From: Tetranychus cinnabarinus
Taxonomy: Eukaryota > Arthropoda > Arachnida > Trombidiformes > Tetranychidae
Reading direction: 5' to 3'
Assembly (NCBI GenBank): GCA_022266195.1
Contig: WHVY01000002.1
Location: 2,247,001-2,311,000 of the forward strand
DNA: 64,000 nt
Shown: piece after piece, positions 32,113 through 44,115 of the stretch
Layout of the letters: every line of letters begins with the position of its first letter
Position numbering within the stretch: the first letter of the stretch is position 1
Translations under genes and position numbers: made by a program
Notes under the pieces: generated by a model
Told to the model about the DNA's origin: nothing
What the model saw: only the letters and a program-made list of their open reading frames with translations
The model's database searches: none

Positions 32113-33249
32113 ATGTCCCAACTTAATTTAGCATCCTCTATTAACGAGGTATGTCGAGCTCAAGTTAAGGCATCTACACGGATGCCAAATGCTGCAGCGT
32201 CTATGTTTTCTTTACCACATCCAACCTCTTTGGTTATGACTGCCTATCCTCCTGGGCTTAGCCGAACGGCTTCTTTCCCAGATCCGTTCATGTTAACTTC
32301 ACTCAGTGGAGATAAACGTTGGATGTATGCTAAATTTGGATCTCATCGAGATTATCTTGATAAAGCTATCGAGCTCCAAAGAACTGCTGCCTCTTATTCA
32401 GAAGCTACTCTCAAATGGAGCGGAAATATATCAAGCACGGATGTTAAAAACCCAAGTTACTCAACAAAAGTTTTCCTCGGTGGTACGCCTTATGATCTAA
32501 CAGACGAGGAATTGATTCAATTTTTCTCAACATTCGGTCGTGTTGAGGTTGAATGGCCAAAAGAAAATTCCAAGACTAAGCAAAAGAAAAAGGGTTATAA
32601 TTATATGATTTTCGAATCAGAAAAATGTGTCAAAGCATTATTGTCCCGGTGTGAAGTTCGTAGAGGGAAATATTATATAAAATTGCCTTCACGAAGAATG
32701 CCTGACAAAGATGTTCAAGTTATCCCATGGGCTCTCTGTAATAGTAATTACACTAAGGATTCGAATTTTAGAGTTGAATTTAACAAAACAGTTTTTGTCG
32801 GAAATCTTCATAGTATGATGACTGCTGAAGCTTTGGCTAAAATAATGGATGAACTGTTTGGTAACGTGATCTATGCTGGAATTGACGTAGATCGCCATAG
32901 ATACCCAATAGGATCTGCTCGGATCGCATTTAGCGATACTAGAAGTCACAAGAAAGCCGTTGAAGCAGCTTTCATTGACGTTGAGATGGGAAGAGTCACA
33001 AAGAGAGTAAGTATTATAAATAAAAAGACAACTTCTTATTTGAAATCACTAATCAATCTTTTTCCTTTTTAGCTCCAATTGGATCCTTATTTGGAAAATC
33101 TTAACTGTTCTCTGTGCACAACACAAGCAGCGCCATTGTATTGTCGAGCTTGTGCTCATTATTTCTGTGAACCATGTTGGAATTTCCTTCATAGTAATGA
33201 GACAATGAAAAATCATCGTACTTTAGCTCGAAAACGTCGAAACAAGTAA
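32113..33249 (+). CDS. CPEB (orb-like) RRM-RRM-ZZ protein, 3' half intact, about 356 aa
   Basis: Exons 32113-33006 and 33073-33249, phase 0. The first in-frame ATG after the TAG at 31957 is 32113; the frame is open from 31960. RRM1 at about 120-200 (KVFLGGTPYDLTDEELIQFF, GYNYMIFE, then SRRMPDKDVQVIPWALCNSN) and RRM2 at about 215-295 (KTVFVGNLHSMMTAEALAKI, YAGIDVDRHRYPIGSARIAF) are unmistakably CPEB. The C-terminal ZZ-type zinc domain has CSLCTTQAAPLYCRACAHYF and CEPCWNFLHSNETMKNH with all Cys and His ligands. Known: CPEB proteins bind the cytoplasmic polyadenylation element in 3' UTRs and switch translation in oocytes and neurons. This copy matches the CPEB1/Orb subtype. The regulatory N-terminus is missing or broken, so it may be a short RNA-binding form or a dying gene. 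Confidence 0.8.
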
Positions 33250-34389
33250 AATATTAACGAATATCAAGCGATTAATCATGGATACTGCAGATGCGGCCAA
33301 ACTCAAAGACCAAATTCTATTTTGATTTAAAGGGATACATTTTATAGAGTTCATTGGATTTTTCTAATCAATTGCCAAAAGTTTATTTTTTTCTGAGACT
33401 AGGATATTCATTCCCTACTCTCAAATCACTCAACTCTTATCCTCAATCTTTCGCTCTTTAGCTTTTTCTTTTTCAATCTCCTATCTTTCTCTCTCTCTCT
33501 CTTTCTCAACCTTCCTTCTCTCTTTTCTATTTCTCCTCTACCTTCTGGTCATGGTCTTATTGTATCTTATGAAAGAAATTCCGGGTTTTCTTTTGTAAAT
33601 ATATCGGTTCTTAGCTGATACGAATAAGCCTTTTTTGAAATCAAGCTTTTTTCGTTGATTCATTGTGAAAAAGTTTAACTAAATGGAATTCCAAATTTAA
33701 AGCCAAAAATCAAGTTTACAAAATTACCAGATAATCCTGGTCATCAAACCAATACAATTTTTTCTCTTAAAATGCTTTCAAATCGAATTGAAAATCATAA
33801 TGTGTCATAAATTATATTGTAATCAAATTCTGATCATATTCTTGTCTATTCTGACTATTTAAAAATGTGGCGGTAAAACCTGCTCTAGTCTTCTATTATG
33901 TTCAAAGACAATTTTGCCTAAATTTTGTACCAGGAATAAATTGAGCATATCAGATAAAGCAACAATCGTCTTTCATTCGTACTTTAAATAAACAGGACTT
34001 CATTTATACAGTCTAAGAAAATGATTTTCATCTCAACAAATATATCTTTCACATCATGCAAATCGATACATTTGTGAATAGTATTTTAAACGGTTTGATA
34101 TTTTATCCAATCATTTGGCCAATTGTTCACAATTTCAAGAGTGATTAAACTCATTTCTTTGGTATTTATCATGTATTCGATTAATTTGGTATCATCATTA
34201 GTATACATTGAAATTATGTGTCGTGCATCGAGCTAATCAAAAAACCAATGTTGAAGCTAATCAATTATGTAAACCTTGCTCATTTATCTCATATGATTGA
34301 ATCTCTTCCCACCCATTAACTTGGTCAAACATTTGATGTTTTTTTAAATTGACAACAGTGAACTAATTTAAATGATTAACTTCTTACAG
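33250..34389. other. CPEB 3' flank; no upstream RhoGAP exons
   Basis: The first about 130 bp (to 33383) are repeated at 35498-35632. The rest is AT-rich with the pyrimidine tract noted above. I looked for the first half of a RhoGAP domain (arginine-finger exon) and did not find it. Confidence 0.55.
33488..33507 (+). repeat. CT microsatellite
   Basis: CTCTCTCTCTCTCT-type run within a wider pyrimidine-rich stretch (33420-33550) in the 3' flank of the CPEB gene. Confidence 0.85.
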
Positions 34390-35011
34390 GTTTACTTAAA
34401 GATTATATTAGAGAGTTACCTGAGCCACTTTTCACCAAAGCTTTATTCGATATGATGGTTGATTGCTTGAGTGTTTGCCTTCCTGATGATCCTCCGGGTA
34501 ATGCTAAACTAATGTTTAGCATATTAGAATGTTTGCCCAAAATAAATAGAGTAAGTGTTTGATAGCCTTTTCTTGCCAATCAATTTATCAGCCATGTTCA
34601 ATATTTGTAATAATTGTTTTATTTAATAATAATGATTAGAGTACTGTTTTGTTCCTCATGGACCATCTTAAACTGGTTGAGAGTCAAAGTGAAAGAAATA
34701 AAATGAATTCTCAAGCCTTGGCGACAGCATTCGGTCCATTATTCACTGTTCACCCTGAAAGTGAATCTTTAAGAAAACCTATCGAGGTATTCAAATTCTT
34801 GATTGAAATCTGGCCCGCTCGAAGAGGTAATTACAATAATCAATCTTTTTATCTATGATTTTTTTCGACTATACATTTATATTTGTTTGTCTATTTTTCA
34901 GGCTCAACATCGCACAGTAATAGTACAGATTCATTGTTGAATGGTAAATCTGTTCAGCCTGGTACAGCACAAGGTATACATACTTCATCAACAGGACCTC
35001 ATCAACACTGA
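34390..35011 (+). pseudogene. RhoGAP fragment, SYD-1/RhoGAP100F/SYDE-like C-terminal exons
   Basis: Three exons with canonical GT-AG sites and consistent phases: 34390-34550 (GLLKDYIRELPEPLFTKALF, NAKLMFSILECLPKINR), 34640-34826 (FLMDHLKLVESQSERNKMNS, LATAFGPLF) and 34902-35011 (Ser/Gly-rich tail, stop at 35009). The text matches the second half of the RhoGAP domain of SYD-1/RhoGAP100F, a presynaptic assembly protein. The first exon needs one base from an earlier exon, but no N-terminal PDZ, C2 or catalytic-Arg part precedes it; what lies upstream is the CPEB 3' flank. All frames are intact. A copied 3' end is the simplest reading. A missed exon far upstream across the CPEB gene is the alternative. 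Confidence 0.75.
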
Positions 35012-35028
35012 TCCAAGTAAAATATGTA

Positions 35029-35637
35029 AAATAACAAAACAGTTTTTGTCGGAAATCTTCATGGTATGATGACTGCTGAAGCTTTGGCTAAAATAATGGA
35101 TGAACTGTTTGGTAATGTGATCTATTCTGGAATTGACGTAGATCGCAACGATACCCAATAGGATCTGCTCGGATTTAGCGATACTAGAAGTCACAAGAAA
35201 GCCGTTGAAGCAGCTTGCATTGACGTTGAGTTGGGAGAGTCACAAAGAGAGTAAGTATTATAAATAAAAAGACAACTCCTTATTTGAAATCGATAATCAA
35301 TTTTTTTCTTCCTTTTTAGCTCCAATTGGATCCTTATTTGGAAAATCTTAACTGTTCTCTGTGCACAACACAAGCAGCGCCATTGTATTGTCGAGCTTGT
35401 GCTCATTATTTCTGTGAACCATGTTGGAATTTCCTACATAGTAATGAGACAATGAAAAATCATCGTACTTTAGCTCGAAAACGTCGAAACAAGTAAAATA
35501 TTAACGAATATCAAGCGATTAATCATGGATACTGCAGATGCGGCCAAACTCAAAGACCAAATTCTATTTTGATTTAAAGGGATACATTTTATAGAGTTCA
35601 TTGGATTTTTCTAATCAACTGCCAAAAGTTTATTTTC
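35029..35637 (+). pseudogene. Second, broken copy of the CPEB 3' end
   Basis: It matches 32777-33383: AACAAAACAGTTTTTGTCGG at 35033, the RRM2 part, the same intron, the ZZ exon, stop and about 130 bp of 3' flank. It carries a one-base deletion (GATCGCAACGATACC against GATCGCCATAGATACC, also changed) and a 5-base loss before TTTAGCGATACTAG, which break the reading frame. The ZZ exon itself is nearly unchanged. The edges are sharp: the copy begins 17-20 bp after the RhoGAP stop and ends where the ATRX-like piece begins. Confidence 0.92.
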
Positions 35638-36843
35638 AATTGACAAGGATACCGATGTGTTTGAATTTATTCAAACCCTAATCTACCGTAAGAATCGTCA
35701 AAATAAATCTAATAATGGTTCCAAATTAAAAGACCGTAGACGTAATATACACAAAGTGCTGAACGACAAGGAACTTTTAACTGAGACCCTCCTGGCTGGT
35801 GAAATTGAGGAAAAAAGGAGACAAAGAATTTCACACAAGCGACAAATTTACGATGGCATTAATGTTGATGAATCTAGGATGATCTTAGAGTTTGATCCGC
35901 ATACTCATGAACCGATTGTAGAAGTTGCTCCTGTTTTAGCTAAGCAAATGAAAATTCATCAAGTCAAAGGTATCCATTTTATATGGGATTCAGTCATTGA
36001 AAGTGTACATAAAGTTAAAGAAGAGGGATCTGGTTGTATTTTGGCCCATTCTATGGGTCTAGGAAAAACATTTCAAACCATTACTTTTCTTCACACCATT
36101 CTTACCCATAGTTTAATCAAAAAACATATTAAGCGCGCATTGGTTCTTTGCCCTGTTAATACCATTAAAAATTGGATCTCTGAATTTCGTCAATGGCTAG
36201 GAGACAATGGTCTTCTAGAATTTAGTCTTTTTGATTTGAATGATTCTAAAACAGTACTTCAACGAGGTGAAACATTAAAAGTTTGGAGCCAACAAGGTGG
36301 TGTGTTAATTTGTGGCATCAATTTGTTTGTTAAGCTAGTTAATCCAAAAGAAAAGGAATTAAAATGTCCTAAATCGGTCCGTGAAGTTATCACTAATGCT
36401 CTTGTGGATCCTGGACCTGACATTGTTGTTATTGATGAAGGTCACGTACTCAAAAATAGACAGACTGCTGTTAATAAAGCAGTTAACTCAATATCTACTC
36501 TACGTCGTATCATCTTAACTGGTACACCTTTACAAAATAATCTCGATGAATATCATGTTATGGTGCATTTTGTCAAACCGAATTTACTTGGTACCAAAAA
36601 AGAATTTACTAATCGTTTTGTGAATCCAATCAGTAATGGACAACATATTGATTCAACGCCCGATGATGTAGACTTGATGAAAAAGCGAGCTTACGTACTA
36701 CATAAGTCACTTGATGGTTTTGTTTGATAAGATTTGATTATAGTGTTCTTAAACCATATCTTCAGCCTAAACTTGAGTTCATTATTAGTATAAAATTAAC
36801 TGAAAAACAAATTGAACTGTATCGCTATTATTTGGACAATATT
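35638..36843 (+). pseudogene. ATRX/XNP-like SNF2 helicase fragment, truncated and frameshifted
   Basis: Open frame from about 35643 to TGA 36725-36727 without a proper ATG start. Helicase motifs are in order: HSMGLGKTFQTITFLHT (Walker A), ALVLCPVNTIKNW (Ia), VVIDEGHVLKN (DEGH box), RRIILTGTPLQNNLDEYH (III), then LLGTKKEFTNRFVNPISNGQ and MKKRAYVLHKSLDGFV. These match ATRX more closely than other SNF2 proteins. Directly after LDGFV a one-base shift occurs, and the next frame reads FDYSVLKPYLQPKLEF and LTEKQIELYRYYLDNI, again ATRX. The second RecA lobe and the ADD domain are absent. ATRX is known to remodel chromatin and deposit H3.3 at heterochromatin. Truncated at both ends, this piece should not make a working helicase. 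Confidence 0.88.
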
Positions 36844-37774
36844 GGTATATCTTCTTGTATTTATTAATATTTCAACAATTACAGTAAAAGTTTTGATTAT
36901 ACTATCTTGAAATTTCCCCGATTATTTTTTCTAATCTTTTATCGAGTGAATTAAATTCCAACTGATTTAGTCGATTGTGTTGACATTTTTGCTGATAGTC
37001 GTGGTTTTGATCAACCTTCAATGGACAATTTGTTTCTGGAGATTCTGTGTTTGTTTGTTCCCAAATATTTCGAGTAATCTATAATTATTTGATATATTAG
37101 TCTTATATTAACATTTCACGTATTTTTTTAAACTGAATTTGGTTATTGTGAAGATTTAATTTATTAATTGCTAGATTTCCAATGAATCCAAACAACAAAA
37201 GTTGATCCATTATTTGTTACATCAACCTACGCAGTGAAAAGCATCAAACCTTTGAACAGCTTATCCACAATAACCTTCTGTGTAAAGACCAGTGTATTGA
37301 CTCAAGGAACATATAATAGATCCTAATACCCTCGAGGTTGAGGAAAAAATATCACCAAATGTTGAAAACAATTTAACTCAATTTGAATTATTGTGGTTCT
37401 CTTAAAAAATAATGTAATGTATTAGAAAATTGGAAATCCATTGACTTTTAGCTGTGAAATTCGGAGATAAAATGATTCTGGCTCATCGTCATCGTTCATG
37501 TTCTTACCCAAATGGACTTTACCTAAACATGATCATAATCCCTTTCCCTGTTTACAAGATGATATTCAATTGCGCTTGATCACTTGGAAGGAGCAAATAT
37601 AAACTTACAAGGATTTTACTCCCAGCTCAATTACTACTTAAACATGGCTAGTTTCATCATTAACTCAAGTAAATAAATCCTCAACACAACATTAACACAC
37701 AACCAAATTTGAAAAGTTAATCAAAGAACAAATTAAATTGAAATTGAAACAAGTTTAAATCCAGTTACTGTACA
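36844..37774. other. Degenerate sequence between ATRX piece and CRY1
   Basis: A GTATATC after the ATRX text could be an intron donor, but no further helicase exon follows. A short open stretch at 37499-37602 (MFLPKWTLPKHDHNPFPCLQ and onward, ending WKEQI) looks coding-like but is not recognised. The remainder is AT-rich and includes the CRY1 promoter. Confidence 0.45.
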
Positions 37775-40685
37775 ATGTCAAGTAAGCCAACGTTCAACTG
37801 TATTCATTGGTTTCGCCATGGACTTCGACTAAGCGATATGCCTTCACTTTATCAAGCTGCAAAGGTAAGACAAAATTTCATTTCAACTTATTAACTTGCT
37901 TGAGATATTGTTAATAAAACAAAAATTAAAACGGTAAAATTAACTTGGTTGTTTGTAGTTTGTCGTACAATTTAATTGGACCCAAAATTTTCGTTTAAAT
38001 TCAGGAAATTCAGGAATTTATTCAGGAAAAGCCAATTTTTAAACAGAAGTGTTGCTGCTTATTAATTTAGGTTATTGTTAAGGTTGAAAACCAGAGAAGT
38101 TTCCAGAATATTTTGTTTCATTTTGATTACAATAGATACAAACGTGACCAAATTGTATTCCTATTGTTGTTATTGGTTCCTATTCACGACAATCAACGTG
38201 AGTTTGTTTGTCATTTTGAGTTAATTGAAAATTATTCTCAATTGTATAATTTAATAGTTGTAAGAATCTTTTTATTATAAAATTTACTCCCAGCAAGACT
38301 CAAGTCTGTAATAACTAAACATGTTTACGGTTTACTAGCTGTAAATAACTTCAAGGATCAACAAGTTGTCACAGCTGAATAATTTTTTCCATCTTTATTT
38401 GATAACTGAATGATATAAACATCCAAAAATTATTCAACTTAATTATTTCCACATTTAATTTAATCTACAAAATTATTGTATTTCATTTTTCTAACTTGAT
38501 TTATACTTCTCTAATCATATGAACAGGTTTGCCAAAAAATTTATCCGATCTTTATATTTGATGGATTCACTGCTGGCTTAAAACAGGCCGGATTCAATCG
38601 AACTCGTTACTTGCTTGACTGCTTAGCTGATTTAGATGCACAATTTAAATCATTTGGAGGCCGTTTGATTTGTTTCCATGGGAATTGTGTTCAAATCTTG
38701 GAAAGTTTGATCAAAAAATGGTCAATAACTCATATCAGCTTTGAACAAGATCCTGAGCCTATCTGGAAGGAAAGAGATGATTTGGTTAAACAATTGGCTA
38801 ATTCATTGGGCGTTGAGATCATTGAAAAAATTTCTCATACACTTTGGGATCCGGAGAAAGTGATTGACATGAATGGAGGCGAAGCTCCGTCCAATTATGA
38901 AATGTTTTGTCACACTGTAAACGTAATTGGTCCACCAGATCGACCTTTGCCTAAACCAGATTTCACTCAACTTAAAACTATATTCCCTTTGGGTAAATGT
39001 TATTTTAATATCTAATCAATCTATTTATTTCGATAGGATTGTTAATTATTTCGTATTTTGTTTAAAGATGATTATTGCGAAGATACTGCTGGAGTTCCTT
39101 CATCACCATTGGTTTTGGGAATAAAGATGGAATCTGAGAAGCAAATTAATCAAGTCTGGTTTGGCGGTGAAACAATCTCAATGGAGTTATTGGCTGATCG
39201 ACTTAGTTTGGAGAAAAGTGCTTTTAAAGTTGGTGATTATCTTCCAACCCAATTAACTCCTGACATAACTATTACAGACAAATCATTGAGTCCTGCTTTA
39301 AGACATGGGTGTCTATCAGTGCGAAAATTTTATTGGGATTTACATGATTTGTATGAATCCATCTTTGGTAATTCCGTTAAACCTCGGATTGTTGGACAGT
39401 TGATTTGGCGTGAATTTTTCTATACCATGTCAGTAAATAATCCATGTTATGGACAAATGGCTAATAATCCAGTCTGTCTTCAGATCAAATGGAAACAAGA
39501 CTCAGCAGCGCTCGAGGTTAGTATTAACTTTTAAGTAAACCATAATTCCAGTTGCAAATTATTGTAATTGGAAATTCATAAAACAATAGTCGACTAGAGA
39601 TTAAAATAATCCATTTAAAGCCACTCAATCAAAATTAATTTGTATTATATAATCATTAGATCTTCAAGACTTATTTAATTTTATTTGGTCTAGATAGTTA
39701 GTTCTTTCGACGATAGATGGCCCTTTAAAAAGGTATTGTAATAATTACAATGTAATTGAATGGCGCCTTTTGAGCTATCCCAAAGAGTTTTGTAAGTCTT
39801 GAACTGTAAACATAATTATAACCATTTTAGCCTTAATTGTATGAAATTTTGGAAAATTCAGCAGATAGAAAGAAGATTAGTTTTCCCTGTTAAACTTGTC
39901 TTTAATTTGAAAATTGCTAGAATTGATTCTCTTAGCTTCACGAGTTCTTAAAGATCAAAGATGGATGTACAACTTGCTTTAACTAACCCTTGAAGCTATT
40001 ATTGTTTGTATTTCTAATAGTATTGATTCATTAACTGATGAAATTTCTTTATTTTCTACAGGCTTGGTCAACTGGTAAAACTGGTTATCCATTTATTGAC
40101 GCCGCGATGCGACAGTTAATCTTTGAAGGTTGGATTCATCATGCTGTACGAAATGCTGTTGCTTGTTTCTTGACTCGAGGTGATCTTTGGCTATCATGGG
40201 AACATGGACTTGAAGTATTCTTGAAATATTTGATTGATGCTGACTGGTCTGTTTGTGCTGGCAACTGGATGTGGGTATCATCTTCAGCCTTTGACACTAT
40301 CCTTCAATCAGATGCCTGTATTTCACCCATCATGTATGGCCGATGGCTTGAACCTACCGGTAATTATATTCGTAAATATGTTCCCGAACTAACCAAGATG
40401 CCAACAAAATACATTTTTAATCCATCATCAGCACCTATTGAAGTTCAAAAAGAAGCAAATTGTATTATTGGAGTTGACTATCCTGAGCCAATAATCAATC
40501 ACGATGTTGCCTTTAAAATTAATCAAAAGTTAATGGAATCAGTGAAAAATGTCTTTCTCGACCATAGATATCAATCTATGAGTAATTTCAAGCATATACC
40601 AAATCATGTTGCCCCAAGTAATATCGAAGAAACCAAAGCATTCCTATGTTTACCAGAAGACTTTTCCAACAACTTAGTTATCTAG
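37775..40685 (+). CDS. cry1: Cryptochrome 1 (Drosophila-type CRY), 542 aa
   Basis: Exons 37775-37864, 38527-38992, 39068-39516 and 40062-40685; phases agree and give 542 aa, matching Drosophila CRY (542). The photolyase-like domain starts with IHWFRHGLRLSDMPSL. Then IWKERDDLVKQLANSLG, SHTLWDPEKVIDMNGG, the FAD-pocket region GCLSVRKFYWDLHDL, IVGQLIWREFFYTMSVNNP, and WSVCAGNWMWVSSSAF. The C-terminus has TKYIFNPSSAP, IIGVDYPEPI and ends KAFLCLPEDF. VCAGNWMWVSSSAF and the short C-terminal tail are marks of light-sensing CRY1, not of the repressor CRY2. Known: CRY1 takes up blue light through FAD, binds TIM and resets the circadian clock. Spider mites show photoperiodic diapause, so a light input of this kind is expected. 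Confidence 0.96.
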
Positions 40686-41246
40686 TTTTATGGCTGAAAC
40701 ACTATGAAATCTGAAAGACAATCAAAAAATCAAAACCTTATACCCAAAGGACTCAAAGCTTTCACACCATTGTATTGAAATTTCCTCATTCCTAGACTTA
40801 AATCAAAACAAAAACTTCTATAAATCAGTTGAACAAAAGGCATCACCACGATCAGGCTAAGTTAATTACACATCTTCCCTGTTCAATCCTTTCCTCAACC
40901 TATCCTTAATCAATGTTTTAATCTGATTAATAACATAGATTGGTAGACAATCATTCACCAATCAGTTTTAAGTGTTCCATCGCAAATATGATTATTCTTG
41001 TTGAAAATTTCCATATATCATACAATTCCCTTATTTCCCATAATCATTACTTGTATCTCTTATCCAATTCTTAACGTGGATCATTTGTTAACTGTCTTTG
41101 ATATTGTTTTTATATGATCAGATTATTTAATTTTAAGTTTTTTGTTTTTATGTTTGTTCAATTTGTTATTGTTCTTATTAAATTGAGTATATTCAAAATT
41201 TAGCAACAGAAAATGTTATAAGTTGAAGTAGCTCATAGCCTACTCA

Positions 41247-41252
41247 AATAAA
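41247..41252 (+). promoter_or_regulatory. Likely CRY1 poly(A) signal
   Basis: AATAAA about 560 bp after the CRY1 stop, the first canonical hexamer I see there on the plus strand. Confidence 0.4.
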
Positions 41253-44085
41253 TTCAATCTTTAATAGATGAAATACAGCACAAAACAATGTACAACCAAC
41301 AATTAAAAATTGCCAAAAATTTTGCATTACCAAAGAGTTGACTTGGGTGACACTAGGTGGCAATACTGTATCCATTAATCCCAGCAATTGTTCAGCTAAT
41401 TCCGTCTCTAAGAAGTTAATTTTTGTTATAAATTATAATTTAATGTGATTATCTTTTTATTTCTGCCGCTAAAATCTATATTAACGCATACAATTATCGA
41501 ATATGAAAGAAAATTGCTGAACAGCAGTCAACATCATTAGCCAACAATATAATATCTCTGTGAGTGATTTTCTTGAAACACTCTTTTCCCATTATTCAGT
41601 TCATCGTTTTCGTTTATAATATTATAAATGATGGTAACGAACGAATAATATCATGTAATCGAACCATTAAGCCCTGTTTACATATTATAATTTGCTTAAC
41701 TATTCAATTATATTTATTCAAAAATAACTAATAAAGCTTAGAGCAAAAAATATTGGAAATTAAATATTAAAAAATTTCAGCTGTGCAATGAAAAGATCAC
41801 TCGATAATTTCATTCATAGCTTATTTCTGAGGACCAAATTTCATTATCGTATCTCGTTTCCATTTTGAAATATTCATTATTCAGTCCATGAAAACCTAAG
41901 ATTTATTTTTGACGCTATCTTGTCAATGTTATGAATTTCTAACAAAATTAAAGTGTCCAAGTCAATTCGCCATTAGACGTTTAAATACTATCAAATTATC
42001 GTGATTTATAATCAAAACGAATACCTTTGCTCTAAGCTTTATTATTAACCAATATTTGTATTTCTCACTCATTATAAGATCATCTCTATCGGACTATTTT
42101 GAAATGTGTTGTTAGATTTACTCTTAATGTCGAGTATCTCATCCTTATTATTGTAATAGGTAAGACTCTGTAACCAAAGTGTATAACAAGGAATCAAGTG
42201 AATCGCCATTAAATTAAATTTGCTCTTACTTTGATGGTTACCATTTTGATATGAAAGCAAAGTTTAATGGTACAATTTATATCAAACAAAAAAAGCGAGT
42301 AAAGTTAAATTGTTATCTAATTTTCACCATTACATTAAACTCAATTGTATTAACTTTATTTCAATCGTAATGAGATTATTAAATTGAATGCATCATAAAT
42401 TCAAGATGGATATTATTTTAATGGTGACAATTTATCTTCAAATATTAGCCCCTAACAGAGTCAAAAACAGTCAACCTGGTTGGTCCTTAAAAGCATTATT
42501 TCACCCAAAAAAGCTATGAAAAAAAGAAGAAGGATAATCATTTCTAGTCACAAAATGATGAAAAATCAATTGACACGCAGCAATGATCTTAATTCAAGGC
42601 ACTAATCAAGAGCAATTTAATTTCCACTAGAAGACCCAACCTAAACTGTTTCAACCCAAAAGAAGGAGAAAGAAAAGGCAAAAACTTCTGGTAATCTCCA
42701 GAATCCAAGGGAAACCATAACCAATCACTGTCCAACCATTAACACCAGACAATCACAATTATTACAATGAACCCACTTAACTGCTGTCTCCTTGTATCAT
42801 CTGTTAATCACAAATGATTAAACCTAAACATTTAGCTGGAGAAACGAACCATTGAAAGCAACTTAACCAAGTAAACGCAGGTTAAACAAAAGTCAATGTT
42901 AATCATTTAAAATTGAAGATGATTAGCACATTGGAATCATAAGTGTTAAAAAAATGTCGCAAACTGTAGAAATGGTTTAATAACCTTTGTACAAGACAAG
43001 CAACAAAAAAAAAAGGTAAACGCTTTTAACATGTCAATGATCAAGTTAGCATATCAAGGTACACATTGAAATGTATAAATATGTACATGTAAATGTGAAG
43101 AAGCGTCGCCAAGATTAGCAATACATAATAATGTGCCAATAATAATGGTGATAATATGAAATATTTATCAATTCCGGAAGCAGTTAATGAAGTTCAGTCA
43201 ACCAGATAATAACCTGGTCTCGGTTTTGTAAGCCTTGTAAGTTGAACATTTTGTACTTCTGTTCACATCTGATTTAGACTAACACTAAATACATAATATG
43301 AAACACTGTTTGAACCTCAGCTAATCCATTATTATAACTAGTTTGCCGTTCAACGCTGTTTAAGGCCAATAATTGAGACTCTATTGTTTTAATATTTTTA
43401 AACGTTACAACATGATTACTAAAATTTGTCACATTAAGTTGATTGTAATGATTAACTGAATCACAAAAGGTGGAAACATTTAAACATTGTTAAATGAAGA
43501 CATTGCAAGTTGAATGATTTGACGTTTTTGCTTATTTTTGTTTCTGGTCGACTTACAGATTCTTGACTTTGATTTTTTGATATTTCATTTTAATCTAGTT
43601 AATCATTGTCTTTAATTGTAGGCTGATTGGGTGTTCATCTTTAAACAGTGCTTTTGGTTCATTGTTGTTTGATTTGAGATTGTTTGGTTTCACTTTTGTC
43701 AAAATGAATACAATGATTGGATCAATTTGTCATTTTATTGAAATAATTGAATTGAGAGAAAGGTTTTGGTTCAATTAATATAATAATGGTTATTATTAAA
43801 GCATTATATTAGCATAGGCACTTGTTGGTAACATGAAACCAGAAAATGAGAGTTACAATGTGTTTTTTGAGTGTGTGTGTGTTATGTGTTTTATGTGTGA
43901 AATTGTTTTTGTTGCTCTGCAATGGGTTTTGTATGTGAAAGATTCAATTTCATTATTTTGCTTTTTAAGATATGAATCAAAAAGAAGAGAAAAAAAGGAG
44001 ACAAAAATTCAATAATTGGATTGATTAATTGTTTGGGAACAATTTAAGTTACACTTTAAGGTCATTTAATCATTTGAGGTGGGCA

Positions 44086-44115
44086 AAGAGAGAAAAAAAA
44101 GAGAGAGAGAGAGGG
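44086..44115. repeat. GA-rich microsatellite
   Basis: AGAGAGAAAAAAAA followed by GAGAGAGAGAGAGGG on the plus strand, CU-rich in the ESRP transcript sense. Confidence 0.85.

Noticed and set aside
31140..33249. Retrocopy origin for the CPEB-like sequence
   Set aside because: A GT-AG intron (33007-33072) is retained, and also in the second copy, so RNA-based copying is unlikely.
36844..37602. Further ATRX exons after the frameshift
   Set aside because: The expected lobe-2 motifs were not found in any frame; only unrecognised short open pieces are present.
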